64,000 bases of DNA from Halanaerobium praevalens DSM 2228. GTDB lineage: Bacteria; Bacillota; Halanaerobiia; Halanaerobiales; Halanaerobiaceae. Within the stretch, counting starts at the first letter, position 1. Every line of letters starts with the position of its first letter. A program made the translations under genes and the position numbers. Below the pieces are notes generated by a model. The model saw only the letters and a list, made by a program, of their open reading frames with translations, had not been told where the DNA came from and ran no database searches. Below are positions 50,102-60,188 of the stretch, one piece after another. Where the stretch lies: positions 1,240,001-1,304,000 of the forward strand of contig NC_017455.1 in the NCBI RefSeq assembly GCF_000165465.1, in the 5' to 3' direction.

Positions 50102-50941
50102 TTAAAAATATATCTCCCGATGTACTAATTCTTTATGTCTGAGACCATTTTTGCTGTTTTCAATTTTTAATGCTTTAAAAGTCTTATCTTCTTTTTTAAT
50201 CTGATCAACTAATAATAAGCCTTCGATTTCTATTTTAGCTTGACTTATATCAAAATATTTTTTGTTGCTGTCCTTAATCAGATAAATATAATCCAAAAGT
50301 TCTTTCAGACCATTCTTAGCAGTTTCATGATTTCTTGTATGTTTTACTTCAGCTAAAATAATCTTTTTTAAACTATTATCACTTCTGTTTCTAATTTCAA
50401 TTATTATATCAGGTCTACCGCTCCAGTAACTGCTGCTGATTTCAGAATTAAAAATACTAGATATTTTTTTAGCATTTTTATAGCTTAAAGCTTTTCTCTT
50501 TAGATAAGAATTACTGCTATTATTTATTTCATTTAAATCTACATTCCAATTTAACTCTTTAGAAGCAGTTGAGTCATGATAAAGGCTGTACTTATAATTA
50601 CCTCTAAGCCATTCAGCAGTTAGATTACTGTTGCCATCTAATAAGTTAAGTTTATATCCTTTTGCATTGACCCTAAGCAATTTTATTACCCAGTAAAGCT
50701 CAAATAAAACACTGTCTTTTTCTGGTTTAATAAAACTATTTCTTAAAAGTTCAAGTATTTCTTTGCTTTCTTCATCTCTATCTTTCCAGCTGTTATTTTC
50801 AATATAGTCTAAATAAAATTCTAATAATTCAGCAGCTTTTTGATATAAATAATTTCTGCTCTTTTTAGTGTCCGCAATCATTCTTTCACTTATTATTGTA
50901 TTATCTAAACTAATTTTCTTTAGGTAAACATTTTTACTCAT
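50102..50941 (-). CDS. PD-(D/E)XK nuclease-like protein, probably 5'-truncated
   Basis: 279 residues from ATG 50941. GRPDIIIEI, then IILAEVKHTRNHETAKN, gives the PD...E-x-K nuclease core at ~190-225; the N-terminal part is helical. The frame stays open upstream of this ATG (DWFNNDGLFKKFEQIM) as far as the IS110 boundary near 50995, and no ribosome-binding site precedes the ATG. The IS has probably removed the original start and an N-terminal part. Confidence 0.65.
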   Translation of the reverse strand: MSKNVYLKKISLDNTIISERMIADTKKSRNYLYQKAAELLEFYLDYIENNSWKDRDEESKEILELLRNSFIKPEKDSVLFELYWVIKLLRVNAKGYKLNLLDGNSNLTAEWLRGNYKYSLYHDSTASKELNWNVDLNEINNSSNSYLKRKALSYKNAKKISSIFNSEISSSYWSGRPDIIIEIRNRSDNSLKKIILAEVKHTRNHETAKNGLKELLDYIYLIKDSNKKYFDISQAKIEIEGLLLVDQIKKEDKTFKALKIENSKNGLRHKELVHREIYF

Positions 50942-51120
50942 AATTTGCTCAAACTTTTTGAATAAGCCGTCATTATTAAACCAGTCCCCTATGTGTTAGA
51001 CGTCCTATGTCAAGTTAAAAATTACCATGGTAGAAAATGGTATTGTTTTTAAGCATAAGGATATCCCAAGATTAAATATTAGAATTTTAATTACTGCTAA
51101 AACATTTATATAAATCTAAA

Positions 51121-52341
51121 TCAACCAGCTTTATTAAACATCTCATAGCTAATATTTTCTGGTAATTTGTAAGTCGATCTATCTCTCATCATAGCATAAA
51201 TAATATCAACTAGACGTCTTTGTAAACAAATTAGAGCTATCTTTTTTGATTTTCCCTCTTTTAGTTTTTTCTGGTAATAACTATAAGAAGCAGGATTCTT
51301 ATTGTTACCAATCTGCTGAAAGGCCAGCATATAAAAAGCATGATTTAAATCGCGACAGCCATATTTTTTAAGGTTTAAGCTTTTAGAAGTTCCTGAACTA
51401 TGTTCTACAGGAGCTAAACCTGCATAACGGGCTAATTTACTGGCTGAATCAAATCTATCAATATTTTTAATGTTTGAAATGAACATTGCAGCCATTTTAA
51501 AACCAATGCCAGGCATAGTTGTAAGTTGATATTGACTTTTTTCAACAGAACTTTTAAGCTTTTGATTAATTTTATTTAGGGATTCAGAAAGTAATTTTAA
51601 CTGTTTAATTAGGCTTTTTATAATTGTTGTTCTAGCCTTGGCATCAGCCGCTTTCTTTTTATCTTTATTTACTAATGAAAGTATTGTAGCTGCCTTATCA
51701 TTACCTATAGATTTCACCTGTTTTTTTAGAAATTTATTTAGTCTATCTTCTGCATAGTAATTCAGATCAGACGGGTAAGGGAATTCTTCAAAAAATGCAA
51801 GCCCTGTTTTACAAAATGGATTACTAAAGAATTTTTGATATTGAGAATATTGTTGATGAATTAAATTATGAAGACGATTTTTTATTTTAGTCTTTTCTTT
51901 AACCATGGTTTGGCGTTGATCGTTAAGATGTTTTATTGCTTTAAAATTAGCGTCATAAAAAGCATCAGGCAGTTCATTGAAGTCTGTTATTAATACATTA
52001 GCAATAGCTTCAGCATCCACTTCATCAGATTTGTCAGGATTAGTACTGTGATGTCTTTCTCTTTTGGTTAAAGCCGGGTTAACTTCTTTAACAGTATATC
52101 CTTTATCTAAAAGCCATTGAGATAGAGAATGACCTAAACCTTGAGTATCTTCTAATCCAAAAAGAAGATTTTTGTCAGGAGATTTAACAGATCTGATCTC
52201 CTGAATAAACTTTTTAAACTTAGCTGGGTTATTAGGTGTTTCAATTGAAGCAATTTTTTGATGAACACAGCTTAAAACACAGGCAGTATGTTGGTTTTTA
52301 TGGGTGTCCACACCAACAAATACATGGTTTTGTAGTTTCAT
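51121..52341 (-). CDS. IS110-family transposase (DEDD recombinase)
   Basis: 406 residues from ATG 52341 with AAGGAG upstream. N-terminal RuvC-like domain: GVDTHK, GLEDTQG and DKSDEVDAEA supply the four acids. C-terminal Tnp domain has TMPGIGFKMAAMFIS and YAGLAPVEHSSGTS with the catalytic Ser. In this family recombination is directed by a bridge RNA. Confidence 0.93.
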   Translation of the reverse strand: MKLQNHVFVGVDTHKNQHTACVLSCVHQKIASIETPNNPAKFKKFIQEIRSVKSPDKNLLFGLEDTQGLGHSLSQWLLDKGYTVKEVNPALTKRERHHSTNPDKSDEVDAEAIANVLITDFNELPDAFYDANFKAIKHLNDQRQTMVKEKTKIKNRLHNLIHQQYSQYQKFFSNPFCKTGLAFFEEFPYPSDLNYYAEDRLNKFLKKQVKSIGNDKAATILSLVNKDKKKAADAKARTTIIKSLIKQLKLLSESLNKINQKLKSSVEKSQYQLTTMPGIGFKMAAMFISNIKNIDRFDSASKLARYAGLAPVEHSSGTSKSLNLKKYGCRDLNHAFYMLAFQQIGNNKNPASYSYYQKKLKEGKSKKIALICLQRRLVDIIYAMMRDRSTYKLPENISYEMFNKAG

Positions 52342-52376
52342 GAAGATCAACTCCTTATGTTAAATTATTTAAATTA

Positions 52377-52530
52377 TCATCAGACGTACCCTATTGGATT
52401 AGCGTTGATTCGCAGTGTCCTATTTGACGTCTCTGATGATGGTAATAGGTGGATGGCAGTCTAACACTAAGCGTTTCTTTGAATAATCAAAGCCGCAAGG
52501 ATAGTTTAGAGCCCAATCCACCTATTAAAC
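52377..52530 (-). ncRNA. candidate bridge RNA of the IS110 element
   Basis: The upstream non-coding end folds into two large stem-loops on the minus strand. One stem pairs 52444-52456 (AATAGGTGGATGG) with 52513-52526. The second pairs about 52375-52387 (ATCATCAGACGT) with 52427-52440. Each has a long internal loop, as in the target- and donor-binding loops of bridge RNAs. The second loop contains GTGTCCTATTTG, close to GACGTCCTATGTC at the element's other end. A promoter-like TTGCTA-16-TATACT (52571-52544) precedes it. Confidence 0.55.
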
Positions 52531-52685
52531 TTATCTTAGATTTAGTATATCAAACCTTAAAATAGTAGCAATTTATTTAATAAAATTAATTTCTTGATTT
52601 TAGAATAACACAATAGGCTAGTTGTCGTGAGGCACAAAATCTGTTTATAATAGAGTAACGACAATAAAACCTGAGGAGAATTACT

Positions 52686-53177
52686 ATGCCAAGAAAAGTT
52701 TATCCTAAAAAATTAAAAGAATCCATATTTAAAAGACTGACTCCACCTAATGCTGAAAAAGTTCCTGCTCTAGCTAAAGAAACCAATATACCAAAAGGAA
52801 CTCTCTACAGATGGAGAACTAAAGTTTTAGAAAATAATCCAACCAGCAATAAAAAATCAGGTAAATGGTCTTCTAGTGATAAGTTTCAGGCTGTTCTAGA
52901 AACTGCAAGCCTTTCAGAACTGGAAACTGCTAAATATTGCCGTGAAAAAGGTATCCATGTCGAAGAACTAAAAAGCTGGATTAAGCAGTGTCAGAACGCC
53001 AATGAAATTAAATATGAAGATCCTAAAAAATTAAAAAATAATCTTAAAAAAGAACAAAAGAAAGCTAAAGAACTTAAAAAAGAACTCCGTGAAAAGGAAA
53101 AAGCTCTTGCTGAAACTGCGGCATTACTGGTGCTCAGAAAAAAGGCCCGAGCGATCGTGTGTCATGAAAGCATTTAA
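52686..53177 (+). CDS. IS3-type OrfA (interrupted at its 3' end by the intron)
   Basis: Native codons run from ATG 52686 (GAGGAG upstream) to 53156. HTH segments IPKGTLYRW and ELETAKYCREKGIHVEELKS, then a coiled coil ending EKALAETAALLVLRKKARAI. The last codons to 53177 come from the intron. Splicing would join ATC to TGG GGG, giving the usual LVLRKKARAIWG end of this OrfA type. Confidence 0.8.
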   Translation: MPRKVYPKKLKESIFKRLTPPNAEKVPALAKETNIPKGTLYRWRTKVLENNPTSNKKSGKWSSSDKFQAVLETASLSELETAKYCREKGIHVEELKSWIKQCQNANEIKYEDPKKLKNNLKKEQKKAKELKKELREKEKALAETAALLVLRKKARAIVCHESI

Positions 53178-55022
53178 TTAAATAAATGCTATGCTTTATA
53201 GAAGATGAGGGACGGCCCCTCAAAATCGGTATTTAGGTACTGATTTTAAATCACCTTATGGTGCTGTTAACTAAAAATAATGGTGCTGAGCGATAAGGAA
53301 AAGGCAAAACTTAAGATTTTGTCAGATGTGTAATACAGAGATGATTGCAAAAGAACTACTGATGACGTTTCGAAATGCCTCAGATGTTATCAAAACTAAG
53401 GACGGATCGCATTCTTAGGATGAATTCAGAAGTCACCTAATTACTGACTGAATGGTAACCGGAATAAAGGTAGCATGACTGTATTATAGGCTTTTATAAG
53501 GAACTTGAGAACCTAGATTTTGATGTAAAGGGAAAAACCACAAGTAAAGAACTTACGAGGGTGAAAGTACCGATGCAAAAGATAGGGACGGAACAGTTTG
53601 TAGTAGTGTTAAAATTTCTGTAATAGGAATTTAGCGAAGAAACTGTATTATCCAGCTTGAATAATTTAGTCAACCAAAAAAATGGGAGGAACTACAATTG
53701 AGTAAAGCAAAGTCATTTAATATACCTAAAAGCCTTGTTTTTACTGCATTTAAAGCAGTGAAAAAGAACAAAGGGTCAGCTGGTATAGATAAAATATCAA
53801 TAGAAAAATATGAAAAGAATCTCAAAAATAATCTTTACAAACTATGGAACAGAATGGCTTCTGGAACATATTTCCCTAAAGCAGTAAAAGCAGTTGAAAT
53901 TCCGAAGAAAAATGGAGGAATAAGAGTGCTTGGTGTTCCTACAGTAGAAGATAGAATTGCCCAGATGATTGTAAAACTATCAATGGAAAAGATAATTGAT
54001 CCAATCTTTCTTAATGATTCCTATGGTTATAGACCAAATCGGTCAGCACATGATGCCATTAAAGTAACACGAAGCAGGTGCTGGAAGTATGATTGGGTAT
54101 TAGAGTTTGATATCAAAGGTCTATTTGATAATATTAATCATAAATTACTTTTGAAAGCTGTTTATAAATATGCCAAATATAAATGGGAGATATTATATAT
54201 AAAAAGATGGTTAGCAAATCCTGTTAGTAACAATAACAAAATTACAAAAAATACAGAAAATGGCACACCTCAAGGAGGAGTCATATCACCGCTTCTTGCA
54301 AATCTATTTTTGCATTTTGCTTTCGATAAATGGATGGAAAAAAGATTCCCAAATAATAAATGGTGTAGATATGCAGATGATGGAATAATTCATTGTAATA
54401 GCAGGGCGGAGGCAATATTCATCTTAAATTGCCTTAAAGAAAGAATGAAAGAATGTAAATTAGAAATACATCCTGGAAAAACTAAAATAATCTACTGTAA
54501 AGATAGTAATCGTAAAGAAAATAATAAACTTCATGAATTTACCTTTCTTGGATATTCTTTTAGGCCGAGAAAAGCTAAAGGTATAAATGGTAGTTCATTT
54601 ACCAGTTTTTTGCCTGCAATATCCAATAAAGCAAAGAAACATATAAGAAGAACTATAAAAAGTAGGTATTTGCTGCATCAGACACAGATAACTCTTGCGG
54701 AAGTTGCTGATAAATACAATTCTGTACTAAGAGGCTGGTTAAATTATTATGGGCTTTATGGTAAAAATGAGTTAAAGAAGGTATTACATCACATGAATGA
54801 TCATCTTGTTATGTGGGTTATCAGGAAATTTGATAAACTAAAAACGAAAAAGATGAAAGCAAGAAAGCTTTTAAATAAAATTGCTAAAGAGAATCCCAAT
54901 TTATTTTCACATTGGACTGTTGGTGTATTACCAATGACTGGATAATAGGAGCCGTATGACGCGAGAGTGTCACGTACGGATCTGTGAGGGGCTGGTAATG
55001 AAATTTTATCGGTCTACTCGAC
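53157..55022 (+). mobile_element. group II intron
   Basis: Starts with GTGTG, the group II 5' consensus. Domain 5 is at about 54949-54982 (GAGCCGTATG...CGTACGGATC with a GCGAGAG loop region), followed by a domain 6 stem and CTACTCGAC at the 3' end. Domains I-III occupy 53157-53697. About 1866 bases. The 3' boundary is uncertain by one base (before or after T55023). Confidence 0.88.
53698..54945 (+). CDS. ltrA: group II intron reverse transcriptase/maturase
   Basis: 415 residues from TTG (GGGAGGAAC upstream). Reverse transcriptase blocks: RVLGVPTVEDRIAQ, FDIKGLFDNI, GTPQGGVISPLLANLFL and the YADD catalytic centre near residue 226; FLGYSFRP and RGWLNYYG mark the maturase (X) domain. No HNH endonuclease domain, so retrohoming would need another primer source. 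Looks intact. Confidence 0.93.
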   Translation: MSKAKSFNIPKSLVFTAFKAVKKNKGSAGIDKISIEKYEKNLKNNLYKLWNRMASGTYFPKAVKAVEIPKKNGGIRVLGVPTVEDRIAQMIVKLSMEKIIDPIFLNDSYGYRPNRSAHDAIKVTRSRCWKYDWVLEFDIKGLFDNINHKLLLKAVYKYAKYKWEILYIKRWLANPVSNNNKITKNTENGTPQGGVISPLLANLFLHFAFDKWMEKRFPNNKWCRYADDGIIHCNSRAEAIFILNCLKERMKECKLEIHPGKTKIIYCKDSNRKENNKLHEFTFLGYSFRPRKAKGINGSSFTSFLPAISNKAKKHIRRTIKSRYLLHQTQITLAEVADKYNSVLRGWLNYYGLYGKNELKKVLHHMNDHLVMWVIRKFDKLKTKKMKARKLLNKIAKENPNLFSHWTVGVLPMTG

Positions 55023-55029
55023 TGGGGGG

Positions 55030-56104
55030 GGACCCAGAGGACGACTAATAGAAATTTCAGATCGCAAAAAAGCAGTAGAACTAATTGATGAAGCACATGC
55101 AAATGGCTGCAGAAAATTTAAAGCCTGTGAGGAACTTAATATATCACAGAGGACCTACCAACGATGGTCTAAAGGTAGTACTGTTAAAGAAGACCAGCGG
55201 CCTCTGGTTGAAAGACCAGAACCAAAAAATAAGTTAACTAAATCTGAAAGACAGGAAATAATTGAAGTTTCAAATAGTAAAGAATTCGCAGATCTACCAC
55301 CTTTTAAAATTGTTCCCAAGCTTGCTGAACAGGGTAAATATATTGCTTCAGAATCCACCTTCTATAGAGTTTTAGATGAAGAAAAAATGAATACTCATCG
55401 TGCTAAAAGTAAAGAACCTGTAAAACGAGAAGCACCAACTCATATTGCTACTGCTCCCAACCAGGGATATCACCTGGCTAAATGCGATGATTAAAGGTGG
55501 TTTCTTTAAACTCTATCTGATAGTTGACATGTTCAGCAGAATGATAGTCGCCTATGAAGTCTGGGAAACTGAAAACGCCGAATACTCTAAAAGACTGATT
55601 AGAAAAGCTTCACTAGCTCAGGGAATAGCAGCAAAAGATAAACCACTGGTACTGCACTCTGATAATGGAAGCCCAATGAAAGCAGCAACATTTCTAGCAA
55701 CACTGGAGAAGCTGGGAGTACAAAGTTCTTTTTCAAGACCAAGAGTAAGTAATGATAATCCCTATTCTGAGTCATTATTTAAGACAATGAAGTACAGACC
55801 AATTTATCCTAACAAAGGCTTTAAAGACCTAAATGAAGCCAGAGAATGGGTAGCTGAGTTTGTCCGCTGGTATAATCACCAGCATTTACATAGCGGAATT
55901 AAATTAGTAACGCCCTACCAGAGACATTATGGGCTTGATATAGAGATCATGAAAAAAAGAACTGAAACATATTTAAAAGCTAAAGCAGAACATCCAGAAA
56001 GATGGTCAGGGGATATTAGAGATTGGACCCAGCCAGAATATGTAACTTTAAATCCAATGGATACTGCTGAAGTAGAAAAATATCTCAACCAACAGAGCTC
56101 TTAA
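55030..56104 (+). pseudogene. IS3-type OrfB, frameshifted
   Basis: First part: RLIEISDRKKAVELIDEAHA... up to THIATAPNQ (~55480). The frame then breaks, and DITWLNAMIKGGFFKLYLIV resumes in another frame from ~55465. Homologous proteins read PNQVWSWDITW, so about ten bases are missing. The DDE residues are otherwise present (WDITW region, LHSDNGSP, ESLFKTMKY). The element cannot make an intact transposase. Confidence 0.75.
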
Positions 56105-56171
56105 ATGAGCTTTTGCAGAAGTTGTATTCAAAGAAATTTTTAACTAAATACGACAACTTTCTTGACAAACA

Positions 56172-56450
56172 CCGATTCTAGACAGCTTCGATATTGAGCG
56201 TTCTTTAAGCAATAAAGGTTGTCCTTATGATAATGCAGTAGCAGAAGCAGCCTTAAAAGTAGTTAAGACTGAATTCGCTTATGATAGAATCTTTAGCAGC
56301 TTTGAAGAGCTGGAATATGAGCTATTTGACTATTTTAACTGGTATAATAACCACAGAATCCACGGGGCGTTAGATTACCTAACACCTGTTGAATATAGAT
56401 ATTTAATGTTCGATAAAAAATTGTTTTAAAAATGGTTGACAATCCAATAC
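56172..56450 (+). pseudogene. tail of an older IS3/IS150-like element
   Basis: DIERSLSNKGCPYDNAVAEA then ALKVVKTEF, FNWYNNHRIHGALDYLTPVEY and stop at ~56428: the C-terminal ~80 residues of an OrfB different from the one before it. An IS end, TGGATTGTCAACC inverted, follows near 56433-56445. The 5' part is absent. Confidence 0.75.
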
Positions 56451-56533
56451 TTCCGAAGCTTCCATTACTTTTTTATAATCTTTACATGATTTAATTTTTA
56501 TTTATTTAATTATAATTTTTAGACATAAAAAAA

Positions 56534-56591
56534 CCTCCAAAAGTAGATAGTCTATTTAATTAATTAATTAGACTGTCTACTTTGGAAGTAT
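56534..56591 (-). terminator. terminator of the first HNH nuclease gene
   Basis: A 20-bp stem (CTCCAAAAGTAGATAGTCTA with its near-complement) around an AT-rich loop; the minus side runs into GGTTTTTTTATG. Confidence 0.8.
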
Positions 56592-56619
56592 CATTTCACA
56601 ACTACAAATCTCTATATGA

Positions 56620-57696
56620 TTATTTTAAGTTTTCTCTATGGTATTCAAGATATTCTTGTCGCTTCTCGTTAATGAATTTTTTATTTATACAAAAATCATT
56701 AATATGTTCTTTTACATCTTCAGATAGTTTTTTGCTTAAAATTATTTTACCCTCATTGTCAAATGAAATATAATTTAAATCAAATAAAGAGTCTATATTT
56801 CTACTTAATAATAATCCATTATTTGGATCAAATTCTTCGTCTTCATCTGATTCAATATAAGGTTTTATATGACTAGCAATTAGTGTTGGATAGGCTAGTT
56901 CTTCAACCATACATTTGGGTTTTTTATAAAAAATTTCCGATTCTTCCTTTAATTGATCTTTATAAATTTTTTGCATGTATGAATCTCTTTGTGTATTGTC
57001 GGGTTTAGTTTCAATTTGATCCTCGGTAGTTTCTTTAAATTTTATAACTCCTTTTTCTATTTGTATATCATACAATTTAGAAATAATATTTTCAAAATGA
57101 CTTAATTGATTATATTTTCTATCTTCAAAACCAATTTTCTTTGCACGTGATTTAGCCTCATTTAATTCATTTTTTTCTAAATATCCTTTTGGATAATTTT
57201 TAATATCAGTAATCATAAGTCCATTAATATCATCTGTTGACAAAGTTCCATTTTTCTCTAGAGTCTTAACTAAAAAGTTTATTGATTTAGGTTCTGATTG
57301 ATCTTCTGATTGATTTGTTACTGATGCATTAAATTTTGAGTTTTTGTAAACAATTCTTGAAAATAATAACTGTCTTCTAAGATCAGTTTGAGCATTTAAA
57401 AATTGTTTTGCTTCATATGTATATGTTTTCAATTCACAATTTATAAAACCTAATTTAACAAATTGATTGATAATCTTTCGTGCAGAAACAATATTGATTT
57501 GATATTTCTCTTGTAAAACACTTGCAAGAATTTTATAATTAGTTTTACCCTCAGAATCTTCATCAATAAAGCTAAAACCTTCAGGATGTTCATCAATAAA
57601 GTTTAAAATAATCTCTAATGAGTTTCTGAATTTTTTACCATGTATATCAGTATATGCTAATGTAATTTTCCAATAATTTTCATAAACTTGAGTCAT
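56620..57696 (-). CDS. HNH restriction endonuclease-like protein, first copy
   Basis: 358 residues. C-terminal HNH motif: ASHIKPY (His276), DPNNGLLLS (~291-299) and NIDSLFD. The N-terminal ~260 residues share layout and motifs with the 375-residue nuclease at 61421 (start YWKITLAYTDIHG vs YWKLTVEYSDING; NQFVKLGFI in both; KGYL; FE(D/S)RKYNQ). ATG with GGAGAGG upstream. Its former methylase is a pseudogene, so it now lacks its own modification partner in this window. Confidence 0.83.
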   Translation of the reverse strand: MTQVYENYWKITLAYTDIHGKKFRNSLEIILNFIDEHPEGFSFIDEDSEGKTNYKILASVLQEKYQINIVSARKIINQFVKLGFINCELKTYTYEAKQFLNAQTDLRRQLLFSRIVYKNSKFNASVTNQSEDQSEPKSINFLVKTLEKNGTLSTDDINGLMITDIKNYPKGYLEKNELNEAKSRAKKIGFEDRKYNQLSHFENIISKLYDIQIEKGVIKFKETTEDQIETKPDNTQRDSYMQKIYKDQLKEESEIFYKKPKCMVEELAYPTLIASHIKPYIESDEDEEFDPNNGLLLSRNIDSLFDLNYISFDNEGKIILSKKLSEDVKEHINDFCINKKFINEKRQEYLEYHRENLK

Positions 57697-58660
57697 ATTA
57701 CCTCTCCTTCCAAATTATTATTGTTGTCAAATTTTATCCTCTATATATCCTTAAATCCTATTAAATAAAGGATCTAAGTTTAAAACCTTACTCCCATCTT
57801 TTTCGATAAAATGTATCTATCAGAAACACAAAATATATAAACAAAGCAAGAAAGGTAGCAAGAATTATATTCGAATTATTAACTGAATCCTTTTTTATAT
57901 AAAATTCCAAGAAAAATTATCTCTTGTCTCTTAGTGATTCTAGCTTGTAAAAATATATCTTCTAAAAATGATATTTACATCTCTAAAAATTATCATTATT
58001 TTAAGGTTGACTCTATGACTTTCATCGAAACTTTTAAAATGCTAGATTACAATAAGCTTTCAAATGATTATCAAATTTAATATGGTAAAGAACTTAAGCC
58101 AATCAACTGACATCAAATTCAAACTATTATAATTTTCAAAAAAACTATTATTCTCGCCGCCATTTCATTTTCTTCATTATTTTCTTTTTCCCATTGGTGT
58201 TTCCCCCTTGTAATTAGAGTATATCACTTTCATACTTTTTCTCCAATTCTGTTAGGGGGCTATATAGAAAAGACACTCAAAATCTATCAGCTATAAATGC
58301 AATCACTACAATAAAGCTCTTGAAGATAAAAAAGTTCCTTTTATTATTCCCAAACTAGAAAAAATTTTAATGTGACCACTAAATAGATTGTATTAAACTC
58401 ATTATTAGAGGAATATTGAAAGTATGTAAGCCTCTTAACTAGCCTTTATATCTGATTTTTTGAATCCGGAATTTCAAAATTATAAAACGATCTCTTTACA
58501 AACTTAACGAGTAAAATTATATCTGTGAAGGTCAGCTGTTATTGACTGCCTTTATATCTACTTTTATCAACCTCAATGTACTTAAAAATACATTTTATCT
58601 GGTGTTTGTCAAGAGGACCACTGCCAGTTTCTCAACTTATTCCTTTCTATTTTTTGACAT
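57697..58660. other. decayed DNA between nuclease and methylase remnants
   Basis: No intact gene. At 58015-58110 (+) the codons read MTFIETFKMLDYNKLSNDYQ, stop, YGKELKPIN, similar to the N-terminus of a Firmicute DDE transposase. The rest has scattered stops in all frames. Part of the area is the IS end listed separately. Confidence 0.5.
58190..58268 (-). mobile_element. solo end of the 59159-60568 IS type
   Basis: Contains TAGCCCCCTAACAGAATTGG (minus strand) and the following leader CTCTAATTACAAGGGGGAA and ATGG, nearly identical to the orfA-proximal end of the complete IS copy 2.3 kb away. The orfA frame dies after MGKRK. Confidence 0.8.
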
Positions 58661-58699
58661 TTAAACTGATTAATTCTTTTTTATATAACAATTATTTAA

Positions 58700-59158
58700 A
58701 TAATAAAGAGATATTACCTATTTTTATTCTTATTTTTAGACCCAGTTAATTGATAATTATGTTTTAATTTAAGCTCATTATGATTATCAATTAATTCTAT
58801 TGAATCTAATATTTCTTTAATAATTTTTTCAGATTTTGTATTACAACTTATATATCTTAACATCTTTTTCCATAAATTGCAAAAGGAGTATTTTAAAAAT
58901 TACCAATTAAATCACTTTTATATTCAAAATCTGTAAAGTTTAAAACCTCTCCTAAAATCAATTGGACAGTAATATTTACTATATTTATTCACAGTATTAG
59001 GATATTTGGGATCTAAATAAATAGTATCATAATCAAATTTATCTATTACATCAAAAATATCTGAATTTACTTCTGTTGATTTAGTCTTATTAATGATAAT
59101 ATCATTATATTTAGGTATTTCATTATTTATCTGAGTTGAAAATGATTCTTTATGATAT
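58700..59158 (-). pseudogene. N6-adenine methylase remnant, C-terminal part
   Basis: 58924-59158 encodes RYHKESFS and YDTIYLDPKYPNTVNKYSKY. The intact paralogue at 62566 has LYLDPPYPGTMNQYENFY, so the catalytic DPPY is now DPKY. Separated by a frame break, 58730-58860 encodes LKLKHNYQLTGSKNKNKN, matching the paralogue's C-terminus (RKHTYQLSGKKKKNSN). Confidence 0.8.
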
Positions 59159-59228
59159 CGGTTCAACCCCCTAAATATGGAGAATATGTTTGTTAAGCTC
59201 GTTCATTCTTAGTTTCTCATTTTTCTAT

Positions 59229-60188
59229 TCAAGCTAATACTGGTTCAGCAACTATTTTTTCTGCTTTAGCCAGTTTATAAAATTTTGCTGGCGGCATATC
59301 ATTAAGACTGCCATGACGGTATCTGTTATTATAATAATTCATATATTCGCTGACTTTTTTGTAAGCATCTATAAAGCTGCTGAATTCATTGATTGAGTAA
59401 CAATCTTTTTCTAAAACTGAATGAAATGACTCTATATGAGCATTCATATTAGGAGTTCTAACTGGGATTCTCTGGTGTTCCAATCCCAAGCTTTCACAGG
59501 TGTCTCCAAATAATTTAGAGACAAATTGTGGTCCGTTATCTGTTCTAATCTTAGGCAAATTCATGCCTTTATACATCTTTCTTTTATTTAAAGCAGCCTT
59601 TAATACTCTGCAGGTATCTTTAGCTTTACAGCTTAATCCCAGGTGATAATCAATAACTGTTTTATCAAAGACATCAATTACTGACATCTGGAAAAAGAAT
59701 TGGTCTGTTCCATCTATGTAGCCGTATTTTAGGTCCATCTGCCAGAGCTGATTTGGATCTGTGATTTCTTCCTGTTTGGCAATCTTTTTAGGGCGAATCT
59801 TTTTGATTTTTCTTTGCGGCCTTAATATGTCTAATTCTTTGCATAATCTATATACTTTTTTCTTGTTGATTTTCAATTTATAGTCTTCTTTTAAGCAGAC
59901 TGTAAGCTTTCTGTAACCATAAGGAAAGCCATCACCTGCTATTAGTTCCAAAAGCCATTCTTTAATCTGCTCATCAGATATTTTTTCACCTGATTCAGTT
60001 AGGGAATAGCCTGGTATAGGTCTTCCTTTAGGATTATTGGAATTGCTGCTGTTAGTGCTTTCACTTTTGGTTTCTCTATTTATATTACTGTAATAAGTGG
60101 AAGAATTAAGCCCAACAAAGTCTAAAACAATAGAGGTATTATATCCTTTATTTATCCACTTTGATGCAATCTGAACTTTGAGGGCTAT
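59229..60188 (-). CDS. IS3-type OrfB (integrase)
   Basis: Open for 320 codons from the orfA overlap. N-terminal HTH_21-like part (YNTSIVLDFVGLNSSTYY), then the DDE core: WQMDLKYGYI, RTDNGPQF and NAHIESFHSVLEKD. No good start codon near the 5' end, and the C5 run where orfA ends (AACCCCCGATAG) suits -1 slippage, so it is likely made as an OrfAB fusion. Appears intact. Confidence 0.85.
   Translation of the reverse strand: MALKVQIASKWINKGYNTSIVLDFVGLNSSTYYSNINRETKSESTNSSNSNNPKGRPIPGYSLTESGEKISDEQIKEWLLELIAGDGFPYGYRKLTVCLKEDYKLKINKKKVYRLCKELDILRPQRKIKKIRPKKIAKQEEITDPNQLWQMDLKYGYIDGTDQFFFQMSVIDVFDKTVIDYHLGLSCKAKDTCRVLKAALNKRKMYKGMNLPKIRTDNGPQFVSKLFGDTCESLGLEHQRIPVRTPNMNAHIESFHSVLEKDCYSINEFSSFIDAYKKVSEYMNYYNNRYRHGSLNDMPPAKFYKLAKAEKIVAEPVLA

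Larger units (their letters stand above)
50990..52550 (-). mobile_element. IS110-family element (boundaries approximate)
   Basis: A single DEDD transposase gene, a long structured non-coding upstream end, and no terminal inverted repeats or target duplication, as expected for IS110. Right end lies near CCTATGTGTTAGACGTCCTA (about 50990-51012); left end is somewhere past 52530. Confidence 0.75.
52610..56172 (+). mobile_element. IS3-type element split by a group II intron and frameshifted
   Basis: Left end near 52610 (AGTTGTCGTGAGGC), right end near 56172 (inverted: TGTTTGTCAAGAAAGTTGTC); they share GTTGTCG. Contains orfA, the intron in its 3' end, and a damaged orfB. It has landed inside an older IS3 copy, whose tail continues at 56172-56450. 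Confidence 0.65.

Noticed and set aside
58605-58625. GGTGTTTGTCAAG as another end of the 52610-56172 element
   Set aside because: Only 13 bases match and the following GTTGTCG part is absent; could be chance.
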